Source of the DNA: Oscheius onirici
Taxonomy: Eukaryota > Nematoda > Chromadorea > Rhabditida > Rhabditidae
DNA length: 64,000 nucleotides
Assembly: GCA_932521025.1 (NCBI GenBank)
Contig: OW051469.1
Span: 5,096,398 to 5,160,397, forward strand
Direction of reading: 5' to 3'
The position numbers and the translations under genes are program-made. How positions within the stretch are numbered: the first letter of the stretch is position 1; each line of letters opens with the position of its first letter. Shown in pieces: positions 11,606 to 25,121 of the stretch. Under the pieces are notes generated by a model, which did not search any database, was not told where the DNA came from, and was given only the letters and a program-made list of their open reading frames with translations.

Positions 11606-13940
11606 TTAATTGAGCTGGGCACAGAAACTGTCATCGTAACTCCTACTTCTCTTCATAGCACAGACGTATTTCTTATGACACTGCGTATCTTTGTAGCATT
11701 CGTTGTCGTAGTCATTCCTCCAGTAGAATCTAAAAGTTCAACATTTTCTGTGATGTAAAAAAGGATACTTGACAAATTGTCTGAAAAGATCCTTATCCTT
11801 CCAGAGTCTGTCAGATAGGTCGCTGAAGGATTGTGGAGACAGGTCAGTCATATTGTAGAACTCCTAAATTCAAATTGCCCAGTCCTATCAATTGAAACAC
11901 CTTGTATTTGTACTCGAGAGTATAAACTGGCTCCTGATTCTTCTTGTTAGCCACTTCCAGGTCAGTAGAATACGTTTCAGCTTCAACGACTGTCTGGATT
12001 TTTAAAAGTAAAAAAAAAAAAACAAGAAATAACTCACATAACTGGCTCCGGGATAGCCTCCATCCACAGTGAAAATCCTGTACGATGGATTCAGGAAAGC
12101 GTATGTTGAAATGGACGGAGAGATCCAGTTGACATGGAAGGGACGCGTATTGGGATTTGCAGTGTCGTAGTAGATCTGGACCAAGTTTCGCGAATAAAAA
12201 GTATCGCTCACCTCAAAATGATCGTAATGAGTATGTCCATAGAAGAGCTGGGCGATAGTGTTCTCGTACCTCTTGACGATGTTGTAGTAGTTGTGTGACC
12301 ATCCTTTCAGACAATACACATCTCCAGGGGGAATGTGCGACATGATATGAACGACTTCTCCTTTTGTTTCAGAATCGGCCAACTGTTCAATAAGCCATTC
12401 CAGAGTGGAGTCCGGGTCAACTTGATCAATGTACAGGTAGCTCAAATGCAAAATTAGGTCGGCACGAACAACGATCCTACAAATTGTAGATGGAGCAATA
12501 AATAGTATTCAGTGAGATCAGCTTCAGTCCGGGTTTGATGTAGATGGCATAAGAGGCTCGGCTGAACATTTTCGTTCTGTGGAAATCATAGAAACAAACT
12601 ATTGGACGTCTGGCAAAGCGCTGGTTGGGATCCAATGGGCCCACATGTCCTTCATGATTGTGTAGAGCCATTGAGGTCCTCTGACATCGTATTCCGGAAG
12701 AGTGTGGGGAGGCATTCTGAAAAGTAAACAAATTTGCCGATTATAGAATGACATCAAAACTCACGAGTCAAATGGGATGGCTTCATGATTTCCGATGGAA
12801 ACGTAGATTGGAGTGTTCGGAAAGTAGTTGAGAAGGAGATCCGTGATGTTCTAAAAAAAACTTTTCAGATAAAAAAGTAAGAACTGACTTCGATGTTAGA
12901 CTTGGTCTTCTCTTGGGTATAGTCCCAGACGTCATGAGCCTCAAAATCTCCGGTTATGATGATATAGTCGAGCTGAACGATTCTATTTATCTTCTTCCGT
13001 TAAAAAATCACGTCAGTGTGGGTCTTATTAATATGCTTCATCGTGACTTCAAACGTCTCGAAGGGAAGATCGCAACCGTAGGGCATTCCCCATTTTTGAG
13101 CCGGGACGTAAATTGGTTCTGTAATATAAGGGATAAGCTGACTTCTAAACACTTTGTTCTATTCACTATTGCAAAAAAAGATGAAACTCACTTGTCGGTT
13201 TTGGATGAGTAGGGTCCTCTTCGTAGAATCTACAGCAGAGCGCATAAGTTCCAAGAGCAGAGTCCATTTCACAATAAGCTTCGGATCCAATTGCATAATC
13301 TCGATCTATATCAATCTTATTCAACCTATAGCCATTTACCTATGTGAATGTCGGACAGATGGAGGAATCTGTACGTGGGTTTGTTTGGCTAAACAACGAG
13401 TTGCTCCAAAAAATACAAAAATTACCGCAACTGTCGGCCACGGTTTGATCGGAGGTTTGTTACCAGGAATGGTAAGATTCCACATCACATTGAGCGGGTT
13501 CTCAGAAACACCACAATTTGGAACAAAAGCTCCGCAGATTTCAGATGGAGTGAAGAGAGTTCGAGCCAGAACAAATGAAACCTCGTACTGTAGACTATCC
13601 ATGAATTCTCGGCACACAATTGGCTGTTCGACATTCAAAAAGTCGCAAATGTCGATGAGAAACTCTGTCAATTCCTCGTCAGTGCTATTTTGTCTAATCA
13701 TGGCCTGCATTCCGTCGACGACGAGACTACAAACAAGGCAGGACATTTCCCGATTTTCTGGCATGAACGCCATGTCTTTCAAGATCTCAATTTTCTACAA
13801 AGAATGCGAAAAAGTGAATAATTTCAAACCTTTGGCTTGCTCATTTTCTTCAAAACAGCTTCATTCCAATATTTTTTGTTAGGAATAGCTGCGCCGTAAA
13901 TTCCAATGAAGAATAGAAATATCCAGAAAATGTTCGGCAT
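11606..13940 (-). CDS. Acid sphingomyelinase (secreted/lysosomal)
   Basis: Sphingomyelin phosphodiesterase hydrolyses sphingomyelin to ceramide and phosphocholine in lysosomes or outside the cell. The start at 13938-13940 opens a hydrophobic signal (MPNIFWIFLFFIGIYGA). A saposin-B domain follows, with SCLVCSLVVDGMQAMI, CDFLNVEQPIVCREF and EICGAFVPNCG. The metallophosphoesterase domain carries its ligands in order: LHLSDIHI (DxH), then GDFEAHDVWDYTQ, then GNHEAIPFD, then MSHIPPG, and GHTHYDHFEV. A C-terminal Cys-rich helical region ends DDSFCAQLN. Short introns (about 40-50 bp) split at least eight exons. C. elegans has three paralogues (asm-1 to asm-3); I cannot assign which. All metal-binding motifs seem intact, so it should be active. 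Confidence 0.9.
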
Positions 13941-14434
13941 TATCCTGAGAGGAAGAGAGACTAGCAGAAAATGCTCCCAGGTGACAATAAATGCTCTTGC
14001 TCTTATCGCAACAAGGGCTCCTTGTTCTTCGCGAAAAGTTTTATGTGTCCAAGAAAGCGCGAGACAGTCTAGTTGAACTATCTACTTCTACCAACTTTAG
14101 GGGTGAATAAGGAAAGTTTGAACAAATATTTTATTACTCTTTCGGATAAATCTTGGTCACATGAGGAGAGGTTATTTTTCAAAATATTGCTAAAAAAGGT
14201 ATCTAGTCAGAGACTGGATACAACCCTTAGGACAGGCTGCAAAAGCCATACCGGTTTATTTCGTCTTTTCTACAAAAGGGATATGTCAGGGGAAAGCCAA
14301 TGGATATTTTTGAGAGGAGAGGATGGCCGCTAGTTTTGGGAGAAATGCACAAATTTGCGGGGAAAAGGGAAACCCATAGGGATACAGCACCGGTATGTAT
14401 TGGAGAGAGGGGACAAGGGATATGGGGAGAACAA
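13941..14434. other. Intergenic gap
   Basis: About 0.5 kb lie between the sphingomyelinase start and the latrophilin stop codon. It presumably contains the sphingomyelinase promoter. Nothing else is recognised. Confidence 0.4.
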
Positions 14435-17400
14435 CTACAGTTCATGACGAGACGTGGCCTTCATTCCGCCGAGGTCCATTCGAAGAACAGTGGCCCCGGA
14501 AGGAGTGACCTGAAAGTAGTGTTGTTATTGGGAAAATGACAGTAGAATTAATCATTTGAAGCAAAAACACACCTCAGTAGTCAGAACAGTCGACCCTTCC
14601 GAGTAGGCCGAATCGTCACTCATCTTGCTGCTCATTGGCTGACGAGCCGCATAGATGAGAGCTCTAGGAATTTGAGCAGGAGGAGGGGGAGGAGAGAACT
14701 CGGGAGGAGGACGGTGATGAGAATGAAGGGGAGCAGAGCCATAGTACTGAACAAATGTTATTTCGGTCAAACATTCGGAGAGTTTACCTGTTCTCTGTAC
14801 AGAGTGCCACCATAATTGCGAAAGTCTGCAGGACTACGGCTACTGTGGATACGGTATCCCGGCGGAGCACGATAAACCTGACCGGGCATCATTTCGTCGT
14901 AATGAATTGAGGCGTAATCATAGGTTCCTTGATGGCAGCTTGCCGGATGATGCTGTGGCTCGTAGTGGTGCATTGAGTGGGTGTGTCTTCCGTACTGGAG
15001 CGGCGTGTCCATGCCTCTTGGCGACGTGTTGTACTTTTCCGACGACGGGTACTGAAAATAAAAGATTTTTTCTTTTGCAATTCTAAAAACACTGAGAAGA
15101 ATCGAAAACGATAGAGAGGAGTCATTTTTGATTGAAATATGGTTATTCTCACGGCAATAGATTGTTAGGTTCTTGACCGAATCTCAGGGGGAAAATCTGC
15201 TAAAACCTGGGAGCTATGAGAGAGATATCCAGCAAAATTTAATATTTATGGGTCTCACATACACTCTCAGATTTTTCCAACTCTTACATGGTTCAACGAG
15301 ATGAACAGGCGTGTAACTGCCGCACGAACCGGGATTTATACGTCTCTGAGAAAACAAGAAAAGCGTTAACAATTAGAAACATAAATTAAAAACGTTACAT
15401 TTAAAATGTTACGAGAAAACCTACCAGAATCTCACTGCCAGTTCCACTTCCGCTGCCTCCACTCGGACTGAAGGCGCCTCTGTTGATACTACCTTTCCTA
15501 TTCGTCGAAGACGAGGAAGTGCAGCAGCCACGACGAACAAAGAACCGAACCATATCTTTGCGCATCTATAATTCAATTTCACTTCCTTTCCAGAAAAAAA
15601 ATCACGAACCTTATCGCTAAGAACCACGTGGAAGATAAAAATGGCCAAGCCTTGAAGTGTGTTGGTGACTGTGAAAGCATAGGCCATGTAGATCGAGTGT
15701 CCATCATCAATCCAGAGCAGTCCAAGAGCCCAAGTAACTCCGAGGAGACAGGAAATAGCCATGGATCCTTTGACCCAGCTTCGAACATTTCTTCCCTGCT
15801 CTCCGTCATGTCTACAAGGCAGATAGCCTCCGTTGGAGTGACGGTAGACAATGCAAAGAGTCATTAGAAGGAAGATAGTGTTCAGGGCCAAAATGACGGC
15901 AGCGGGAGCGACAAAGGCGAAGATGAAAAAGTTGTCCGTTCGAAGCCTGAAAAAGTCTTACCTTGTTGACGACAATTCTAGACTCACCAGCAATGACTAG
16001 CAGTTCCAAAGCTCTGTGGATCGTAGACGACAGCAACTGCCAGTACAAGTAGTGGAAATCCGTAGCCGACCAGCGTGTACAGACATTTCTTTGAACCCGA
16101 TGGAAAGACTTCCACGAGCATTTTGTACAGCTGCCAGCCTTCCAGAAGCATCCAGGTCAAGGCAGAGAGGAAGAAATAGAGAAGAGCTCCGGCAATGATT
16201 CCACACTCTAGCTTGTTCTCTGTTCTCCGAATACCGACAAGGAAAACCGTCTCCGCCAGAGCTAGCATCAGACAGAGATTCTTGTGAATGAAGACTCTGT
16301 CTCCGCCCTTGTTTGCGAAAAGAACGAAGCAAAAGAACGTGATCGTGAGACAGACAATCGAGAGAGTGCAGCCGGCAAATGTCAAAAAGGTCAAGAGTTG
16401 ATTGTCAAAGTCGGAGAGCTGAAATAGTTTTGTAACAAAAAATGTTGATTGCACAAACCTGATGTCCACGAACATCCATGAGTACGGCAAAGTGTGTGAG
16501 ATGATCACAGGCACAGACTGTGTGTGTACTGTTGTGCTTCTTGAGGTAGCAGCCGTTCGGATACCACTGAAAATGTTTGTAAATATCGAAACTATAGCAA
16601 ATGATACCCTCAGTCTGTCCTCATTCCACCAACTGCACTGTGGATTGCTCATTCCTTTCAGAGTCTCTGCCTCGTGAGTGAATGTGATAAAGACGTCCTT
16701 GTTCAGTCCATTCACCTTTCTCGTCTTTCCATTCGACAAGACCGAAGCCGTTACAATGTTGCTGACAATTTTGCGATTGACCAACTCCTCTTCTTCGTTG
16801 TTGGCCTTCTTTCTGTACACGGGATGAGGCTCAAAGTGCTGCGAGAGATTCGTAACGGTAGAAAAGAAGATCCGGGCCTCGTTGTTGGCAGTCTGAGTCA
16901 AAGCCTCCATTGGCACGTCGATACTGTCCTGATTGTTCCAGATCGGAGTTGTGGGCAGAGAGACATAGTCGAGTCCGGGAAGCTGCAGGGACTGAAAGGT
17001 TAGACACTGAATTGAACAACAGGAAATGAAACTGACGCTGTAGATGTCACTGATCTGTACGATGACGTAAGGCTGCGGATAGACAACATTGGGATGTGTT
17101 CTAGGATCGCCAGTACTCCATGCGATGACTTTTTCCATCTGCGAAATGAGCCGGCTGGAAAACTTCATTCGTTTTTCAGATGGCCAACTATTCCAGGCCG
17201 TTGAGCGGCTGACGTAGTTGATCAATTCGATGAATTTCTAAAGATTTGATGACTGCCTTCAAAAAAGAAAACTTACATCGTTGCAAAGAGTCCGAACTAT
17301 TCGAGTCCAGTGTTCATTTACAAGAGCATGCGTCACGTCGTCCAGAAGCTCTATCAGCTTTGGTAGATCTCCTCCTTGCATAGGACGATGTACATTGTTG

Positions 17401-20400
17401 GTCAGGCCGCGAAGGAACTGAAAATAATTGTATACTCAAGATCTCGAAACAAAGTCTTTTATTTATTTCTCTCTACTCACTTCCGGCAATCCTGGTCCAT
17501 CCTGCTTCTCCTTAAGTTCGTCCAAATCTCTTCTCTTCGTTGCCGTCCAGTCACTGACACAGGCTGATGTATTGGGAAAAGCTCCAATCCATTGTCCTTC
17601 CGAGGAACATTTCCACCAGGAATGACCTACAGCTCCTTCAGAACATCCACTTCGTTCAATTGAGCCGGCTGGAGTACTCTCGAATTTTACTTCGTTGATC
17701 TCTTTGGTTGGACAACGGCGAATAGAGACGGTGGAACTGAAAATTGTATATAAATGATAGTTTGCTAACTTTGTGTCTCGTCACGATGTTTTCCAAGAAC
17801 TCACCTCGTTTTGATAACCACTTTGTCATCTTCTTTTTCCACTTCCGTTACGGGACTCTGAGTCGTGGTGGTTGTAGTTGTGCTTGTCGTCGTCGTGGCT
17901 AAAAATTACTGTTACAAATTTAACGTTGAAAACACAAAAAAACAATACAGGAACACAGCACAACACGAACCTGGCACACAAACATAGCCAGCTTCCAGAT
18001 ATTTCTTCTTCATGAAGGGACACGGGTCGTTTTCGGGCTGGAAGAAGACGTCCGGGAGGAGAGTGAAGCCGCATTCGAGGAAGCCGTCACATCTGCGAAC
18101 AAACACAACATTTTTGGGAATAGAATACCGTGCTTTTTATCCCTCTGTAAAAATTCCACAAAACCACACTAACAATAAGAATCACACGAAAACCACGCAA
18201 CCCACAACTAGCGAGCATTTTATACCTTGTACACATGTATAGATCACTTCGAGATATTTGCTGACCGACGGACAGGGGTCAGGAAACAAAAAGCGGCTGA
18301 CGGTGAAGGGACAGCTTGGGAAGCCGTTACATCTAAGAAAAAGTGAAATCTTCGAGACCCGGATTCCCCATTCAGATTTCTTTTTCCCCATACCAATGGA
18401 ATCGGGGCCAGACTGTTTTCCGTCCTTGGGATCTTCCCTCGCTCCCGTATTGTATGTTTGCCCGGGGAAGGATTAATGACTGTCAATTGCGGGGACGACA
18501 TACACGAAAAACAACACAGATGTCGTCTCATTGTTCGGTCCTTGAGCCTGTATCGGGATCATATAATTGAGAATAAATTGTAATTAATGCCAGCCGGCAG
18601 GCGTTTAGCGGGACTACTGTACTTTTCGTATTGAGCTCTTGAATGACTCTAGTTTTTGGTATTGTGAGGAGAACTTGACCCTAGACTGTCCCCACTCAAG
18701 AAAACTTGGTAACTCTATAAGTTGAGGATGAGTCAAGTGGCTTCCAGTCGACTGGCACCCAGCTGGGAGTACAAACACTCTCCAAAGGTGCATTGTTCTG
18801 TTCCAAATTTGAACTTTGAGAGTAACCAATTTATTTTGAGGGAGACTAATTCAGTACGAGCGGGAGTACAACTACACTATAAAAAACAACTACTATAAAA
18901 ATGGTCGATAACACTGCTAAAGCTGGAACAGTCTACTAGTCTTGAATATTTCTGTAGAACAGATCCTATCCCTCTAGCAATTAATTGCTCTGTCCTGTAT
19001 TCACAAGCATAATTGACGAGTTGACTCTAATGCTCGAGCAATTAGCGAAAAACATAGAAAGCACCAGCCAGCTCTCTGATTAGTGGGTCTGGCTCCGGAG
19101 GCGTTGGGGCGAATGCGCGACAGAAGGCCCTATCCTGTCTCTCTACAAATGGACCAGGTGGTCTCTATCTGAATCCAATGGAAGGATGTCATTATCAACG
19201 AGGCGGAAGAAATAGGTACAGACGAGCCGAGGTCAAATTGAAGCTTTTCCTAATTTTAATTCATCAAAGTCCCCGTCTCCCCGAATCATATTGTCCCTTT
19301 CCACCTCGCCGTAGGCAAGAAACTCCGAACAGACACATAATAGTCTTCTTTCTCCTCTCCCCATTCATGTGAAAAGAAACAGATCCTTTTCTCTGTCCGT
19401 AAACTGGCAAATACTAATGTTAGCATAGGTGCCGGTGGGAGGCAGAAAGGTAGCCCAGCCTGGAGGTTGCGCAACACTAACAATCAGACTTTAGCCTTGA
19501 GACGTCCCAATAATTGGCAAATATGATGCATATCGATGGTCATAATACAAGACTTGTATCCCCCAAGCGGATGTGAGTTTTTCTCTGGAGTCGACCAAAT
19601 TACCCAAAACAATGTGTCTTCTCCAATTTCTTCCGACCCGTTCAAAAGTAACAAAAGGGCAGTCTATTGTCTAGATGCGGTCCCTCTCTTCAGAAGAATG
19701 AATGAGCTGGCTCATCGGGTCACTGAGCTGTCTTATGGGACAGCGCGCGAGAGCGGCAGCCGTCTTGAGCACAGGGTCTTTAGCAGTGCCGACAACATCA
19801 ATCATGCCGACCTACACTTCGGGCGAGAATCGTTCTGTATTGGAAATCGGATTGGAGGCAGTCAGGTGGAAATCCTGTACTCACTGACTTAGTTTTTCCC
19901 GGATCATTTCGATGATTCGCTACTGCTTGGGCTCAAAGATTTTTTCAGGCTGAACAAGTTATATTCTGGCTGCAAAACAAAATTATCATAAACAAAAGTT
20001 GTCAAAGAAAAATCCGGCTAATGAAGTTTTGAACTCAAAGCAGATATTTTTCTTGTACCATCACTCATTCATAGAGTACTATCTTGAGATATGGCTGGAC
20101 AGATTGCCATCAGTCATGGTCATCGCGAATGGATTGACTAACTGAGACCAGAAAAAAGATAGTCCCTCATTTGCTACGCTCATCGGTCATTTTGCTCTCG
20201 ACTATAAAACACTACTCAATCCGACTCTACCCCCTTTTACGACCATTCTATTAGCTTCCTCCGCAGGCTCAACCCAGAGAGGACAATTTTGTGTGTAGTA
20301 GGACTATTTCCTCTCTTGATCAGAAAAGATGTCCCGCCAAAGGCGGTCACGGAGAAGGGATGATGCAAATTTGAGAGGCAGGATCAGGTATGGGCAGTCA

Positions 20401-23400
20401 AGAGGCCTGGGAAAACATCTGGCAGCAGTCCCTCCGAACTCTCGACGTTCCACATTTTACCTCGGCCACATTTCTTTTGGTATTTGACACCCGAGGCCAG
20501 CTGGCTTTCCAGCGCGCGTGGCGCGACATGAATTTGAATTTATGGCCTGTCCGGCGCCGCACGACCACAAGAGAGAAGAAGTATAATTGACTTTTTGGGC
20601 AGAAGGACAATGGGGTCCAGAAGCACAGGAAATTGAAGAGGGTATTCGGGAGAAGGATGGTCACGAGCAGATGCTTAATTTCAGATGTCCCTTTTCCGCG
20701 AAAATACAAAAGAATTCCTCTCTTTGCCGCCGAAACAATCGGATCACCGGGAGTAAATCCCGTCTCAAGGTCTCTTTGACTTTGAGCGCCGATTGGCCTA
20801 CCCGCTGTGACTGTTGTTCTAGAGGAGAGAGTAATTTGTTGTACAGAAGAAAGATTGACCCCATTGACCAGTTCCCTCACTCTAAAATAGTCGGCTTCTC
20901 TTTATGTAACCCCAGCTGAATAATTCAAAAAGTATACTCTCGACAGAGCAACAACAAGAGAATTACCGCCGCTCTTCCCTGCTCAAAGTGAAATATTCAT
21001 GGATGGGACACACTCTCTGTGTGGTAATTATCCCTTTTGACTCACTTATTGGACAGAATTTCCGCCGACTGCGGGTTGTGACAGGTCTTCTGGAGGTTTT
21101 CCAGGTCGTCTAAGGTGTCGGGATCATCCAAATCGATACAGGCCTAAAACGGTATTAATACCAGAATCTGAATGCATGATACCATCTGAGAGAAGCGACC
21201 ATAGTTGGCTCGGACGACTTTGATGACAAGACCGGGAGCACATTTCAAGAAGGCTTCCTGTCCCTCGCAGACCGTCAGCTGTTCTTCTTTGCCTGAAAAT
21301 AGTGTTTTTTCTAGAAAAGCTTCAAAAATTTCCAAAGTTTCTAGACGGTTCCCTAACTATACTACTCTTTCTCCCCGTAACAGATAGTAGCTGCCTGTTG
21401 ACTGTGTGTTTCTATTTGCACATACGGACGAACCCCGCTCTTCCTCCTTCCCCGTATCGTCTTCCCGCAGAGAGCGCCATAACCTTGCGTCAATAATAAG
21501 CCACTTAGGACCTCTGTTGTACCAGTCTTACGGCAATGAAAAGATTTTGTCGGGAGTGCTCCTCAAATTTAGTGGGAAACAATGGGAAGAGTAGATTAAG
21601 CGATGAAGATTTAAAATCGTAAAGAACTGGAGAAATGGTTGTGAAAACCTCGGTACAGTCCGGAGCATTGCCTTCTAGGTTTCGTATTTATTTGGCTGGC
21701 GAGTTACTATTCTACAATCGAAGAGATGTACTACTTGACCCCTTGTACCAACTCGTCACTCCCGCTGTGAAAATCCTCTGCCCCTTTCCGATACAGCTCC
21801 CGCTGCTTGTCACTCCTTTCTCTCAATCTTGTAATTAGCTACCCATGCCAACTTTTGTCGGCAGCATCAAAAGTGTGAGGCCCGGGCAGAAGGGCCGGAA
21901 TATTTGCGGAGCGGATTAGTTGGAGATTCAGATGCTCGGCAGCACTTAGTGATCGGGTAAAGTCACCAGATGGTCGAGCTTGATATTGCCGACAGCTTGT
22001 TTGGGAAGACACTTGATTCCGGTAAACAGAACTACTGTCTCAAGAGAAAAACCCCAATTTATCTAAAACCAATCAGACCTGCTCTCTTCCTGCCCCAGAG
22101 TACTCGTGGCCATTAATCGTGTTAGCACCCTGAGTATACCAATGTGTCAATTGCACCCGCACCCTCTCGGGAGCACTAAGGAGAGTGTGTGTGAAGCTGA
22201 CAAATAAGATATCATGGCGTGTGAAAATGCATTTCGGATCATCTTGCATATTATTCTTAGCCCTCACAAAGTGATTGTGAGGGTGAGGACTAATGCACGT
22301 TCTCATGGTTCAGTTGGCTTGACAGGAAACGGACCGAGGTCAGAAAATGGGAAATGTGGTCAGGGGTGGAAAGACAGCACTAGATTTGATGGGCAATATA
22401 GAGAAAGGTTTAACAATTTTCTGATGTGATCATCAAGCATCGAGTGTACAGTTGCAATTTACCCGTACCACCTAATATTCAAGGCATACTAACAATAAGT
22501 GGCTATGCGTCTGACACAAGCTAAAGCGAATGAGAGTTCGTCAAATTTTTATAGCGGGTGATCAGAACCATGACGTTCGCTCTGTCCGGTGTTTTGAAAG
22601 GACAGTACCTCTGTTTTCGACTCCCTCCACCCTCACCTCATTCCAGAAGCCTAATGGCCCGTAAAGAGTCTTTCTCTGGTCAACCAGCCCCTCCTATCGA
22701 TTACGATCTCTTTGTTTCAATCTGTCGGTAGCTGCTCCGCTCAAAGGCAGTAATTACGACGGCTATTCGCACGCCTTTTCCAGGCACAAGGACACCCCCG
22801 TGGGACACACTCTGGCGAGTACTAATTTGTGTGTCTGCTCGAAGAAAGATGAAGCTGTCATGATACCTTGGTCGTTTTGACAAGTGACAAGATTTTTATG
22901 TGGGATAGGACATAAAGTCTGGCTGAATCAGACTTGGCGGCGTTTCTCCAAGTACCAATGAGTAAGGTCTTTTTATAGGTCCCAACTAGCATGATTTACA
23001 GTCTTTCTCGCCCCATCTATTGTTTGCCTCGTCATCAATCCCGGAGGTCACAAGAGCCGACTGTCCATCCATCCGGTCCACGAGTCGAGGTGTCAAATAG
23101 CCGGGTCGGATTGCGCATTCAGCTGCTAAGAGATTGTCATCGGGAGGCTTGAGAGATAAGCGGCCGCCATACGATAACTGACAGAGGGCCATTCGTGACC
23201 AACAGGGCGGAGGATCAAGAAGGATTTGGACTTCTCATCCGGTCAGCCATCAGCCTCTGTCTCTCATCTATGCATGTCGAAAAACGATTGAGGTCGTTGT
23301 ACGGGTCAGAGTCGACTCATTAATGACCTAGCAATATGACACACGTCCAGGTGTAGCCCTAGCATTAATGAGCAAAAAGATGGATACTCTGGGCAACAAT

Positions 23401-25121
23401 CATCCACGTTTATGGTGTTGTTTTTCAGCTTCCAGCCTGCTAATTACCTGTCCAGGTTTTAGTCTCCTCGGATTAGAGTCTGGATTAGTGACAGAGAGTC
23501 AGAAGGGCTATAATCGTCGACGCAACGGGTAAGGGTCAGCTTGGGCCCAATTATACAGTTTCCGGCTCGCGGAGCACTCTATGAAGAGAGTGCTTCTCTT
23601 CCTGTCCACTAAGACCGAATTTTCCCTTTCTTCAACGGAAAACGTCATAGTAATATACGTCCCCTTTGCTTTCTTCCACCACTCAAATAAAACGGCGACC
23701 AGGGAGGCATGCAGAGCGACGGAGGAGAGAGAACGTGGAGATTTAATTTTGGCTTCCGACTGCGGAGAAAATGAGAATAAACAAGGCTATATAGTAGCAA
23801 TATGAGTCGCTTAATAGGAGAGGACAAAATATTCTTGTAAGGCCTCCCAAAACCCTCAGAAGTTTTGCAGAATTGTACTTGTACCCCCCTTTGCTAATGC
23901 GCATTTCCCGCCAATCTTTTTTGTCGCCCGCTCTCCCTTTAGCGTCCAATCTTGGAGCTGCTTTTTGAGCAAAAATTACTGCTTTCCCGCACTCTCTCTC
24001 CTTCCTCGGAGCGCTTTGTGAATTAATTGAAAGCTTGAGAGCTGGAAAGAAAATATTGGCCTATGGGAACCGGAGGCGATACCAGGTGGGTAAACAAATG
24101 AAGACGGGACAGTCAGCTGATCAAAGGAGTCATAATTAATTGAGACGGACGTATCGGTTTCGATATGTTGGTTACCGAAATGATTGGCTTCAAAAGACAG
24201 ATCTCATCAACGTTCCCTCCTAGTCATAAAAAGCGCCAAGTTGTCGCCAGTGCTCACGAGAGAAAATTTGCCTAAATTGAGTTGTTTCACGCCAAGGTGG
24301 TTCCGAAGAGAGGAAAGAACACCCTTCTTTTATATTCGCTGATTATTCGACTAGTTTTTTATCTGATCTTCAAGTTTCCAGAATATGACAAATCTCAAAA
24401 ACCATTTCTTGAGGCAGAATATTACAAAAATCGCTCGACCTCGCCAGCCATCTGGCATTTTGAAAAGCCTGTAACATCTCCCCTCCTGCCAATAATTGCA
24501 AGCAATTGAATTATTGTCGGATTAGGAAGTGTTGGATTTCCACGATCTAATTGCTCCGCTTATGATCTAACGAGATGCTCAGTGGAAGGAGAAAGACAAT
24601 GCCCCTGTTGATTTCGAATGCGAGCCAAATGACCCGAAGGACAGTCGGCACAACACTTGAGCCTTGACAGGAGCAACACACGCTTACGGCACCCGAGAGA
24701 ATGCTGCGGTACGGCTTGCGCAACACATAGAGTCCGGCTGAAAACACCGCAGAGCACGCGGCGGCTTTGATATAGAGAGACGAGTTTTTATGGGAAGGAA
24801 ATGATTGAGGAGAGGGAGGAGATAAAATCTGAGGGTCCGTTTCATCTCGTAACCGCTGGGCATACAAAAGTTCTAGAGAAGAAACAATTCTTTTTGTTAC
24901 GACTTTCGTTGCTCTACTGTAACAACTTTCAGTATTCTCTATTATTCTATCTCTATTCTAGTATCTAGTATTCTAGACGCCCCCCGACTGTCTGGAACAA
25001 CATACTCACCATTGGACAGTCCCAACTCTCCAGCTGCCTCCACACCTGGACAGCAAAAATGCAGGAAAAAACTAGTAGACGCCAATAGGGCGAGAAATAT
25101 AGCAGATCTCCTACTCCTCAT
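14435..25121 (-). CDS. lat-1: Latrophilin-type adhesion GPCR
   Basis: Latrophilins are surface adhesion receptors used in synaptic transmission and, in C. elegans, in embryonic tissue polarity. In order, the gene encodes a signal peptide (25010-25121) and the first half of a rhamnose-binding (RBL) lectin domain (21183-21292 and 21046-21143: EEQLTVCEGQEAFLKC, IKVVRANYGRFSQ). One of two alternative exons supplies the second half. Then follow a threonine-rich linker (17805-17898), a hormone-receptor domain (17481-17736: GHSWWKCSSEGQWIG), and the GAIN domain. The GPS motif (about 16458-16565) has WYPNGCYLKKHNST then CACDHLTHFAVLM, with the HLT autocleavage site. The 7TM region follows (LMLALAETVFLVGI, WMLLEGWQLYKMLVEVF), then a Pro-rich tail ending at 14435. 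The domain order matches LAT-1/LAT-2 and vertebrate ADGRL without the olfactomedin domain. Assignment to lat-1 over lat-2 is a guess. Confidence 0.9.
17971..18092 (-). other. Alternative lectin exon 4b of the latrophilin
   Basis: This 122-bp exon starts with one base completing a Lys codon and ends with the first base of a codon. It encodes 40 residues with CDGFLECGFTLLP, then NDPCPFMKKKYLEAGYVCVP, the second half of an RBL domain. Its entry and exit phases equal those of exon 4a, so the two can replace each other but cannot be joined in series in frame. It carries a 5-residue insertion relative to 4a. Confidence 0.8.
18226..18332 (-). other. Alternative lectin exon 4a of the latrophilin
   Basis: This 107-bp exon encodes 35 residues: CNGFPSCPFTVSRFLFP, then DPCPSVSKYLEVIYTCVQ. 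It is paralogous to exon 4b and follows the RBL consensus more closely (DPCPxxxKYLEVxYxC). Splice phases on both sides are the same as in 4b. Confidence 0.8.
18333..21045. other. Long intron of the latrophilin gene
   Basis: This 2.7 kb intron lies between the two halves of the lectin domain. I found no further lectin-like exon or embedded gene. Its size, against a norm of about 45 bp, suggests regulatory content. Confidence 0.55.
21293..25009. other. First intron of the latrophilin gene
   Basis: This 3.7 kb intron separates the signal-peptide exon from the lectin exons. No nested gene is visible. It probably carries enhancers. Confidence 0.55.
25010..25121 (-). other. Signal-peptide exon of the latrophilin
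   Basis: The ATG at 25119-25121 gives MRSRRSAIFLALLASTSFFL, then HFCCPGVEAAGELG, a strong signal peptide. The exon ends with a GTGAGT donor in phase 1, exactly the phase needed by the lectin exon at 21292. A TATAAATA lies about 14 bp upstream on the same strand. The link is inferred from strand, order, signal-peptide character and phase. Confidence 0.65.

Noticed and set aside
14435-14446. Latrophilin C-terminus RHEL, resembling an ER-retrieval signal
   Set aside because: The tail of a 7TM receptor is cytosolic, whereas KDEL-type retrieval acts in the ER lumen.
24547-24867. Minus-strand hydrophobic frame as an alternative latrophilin first exon
   Set aside because: It starts at a non-ATG codon and shows no donor in the required phase, unlike the exon at 25010.
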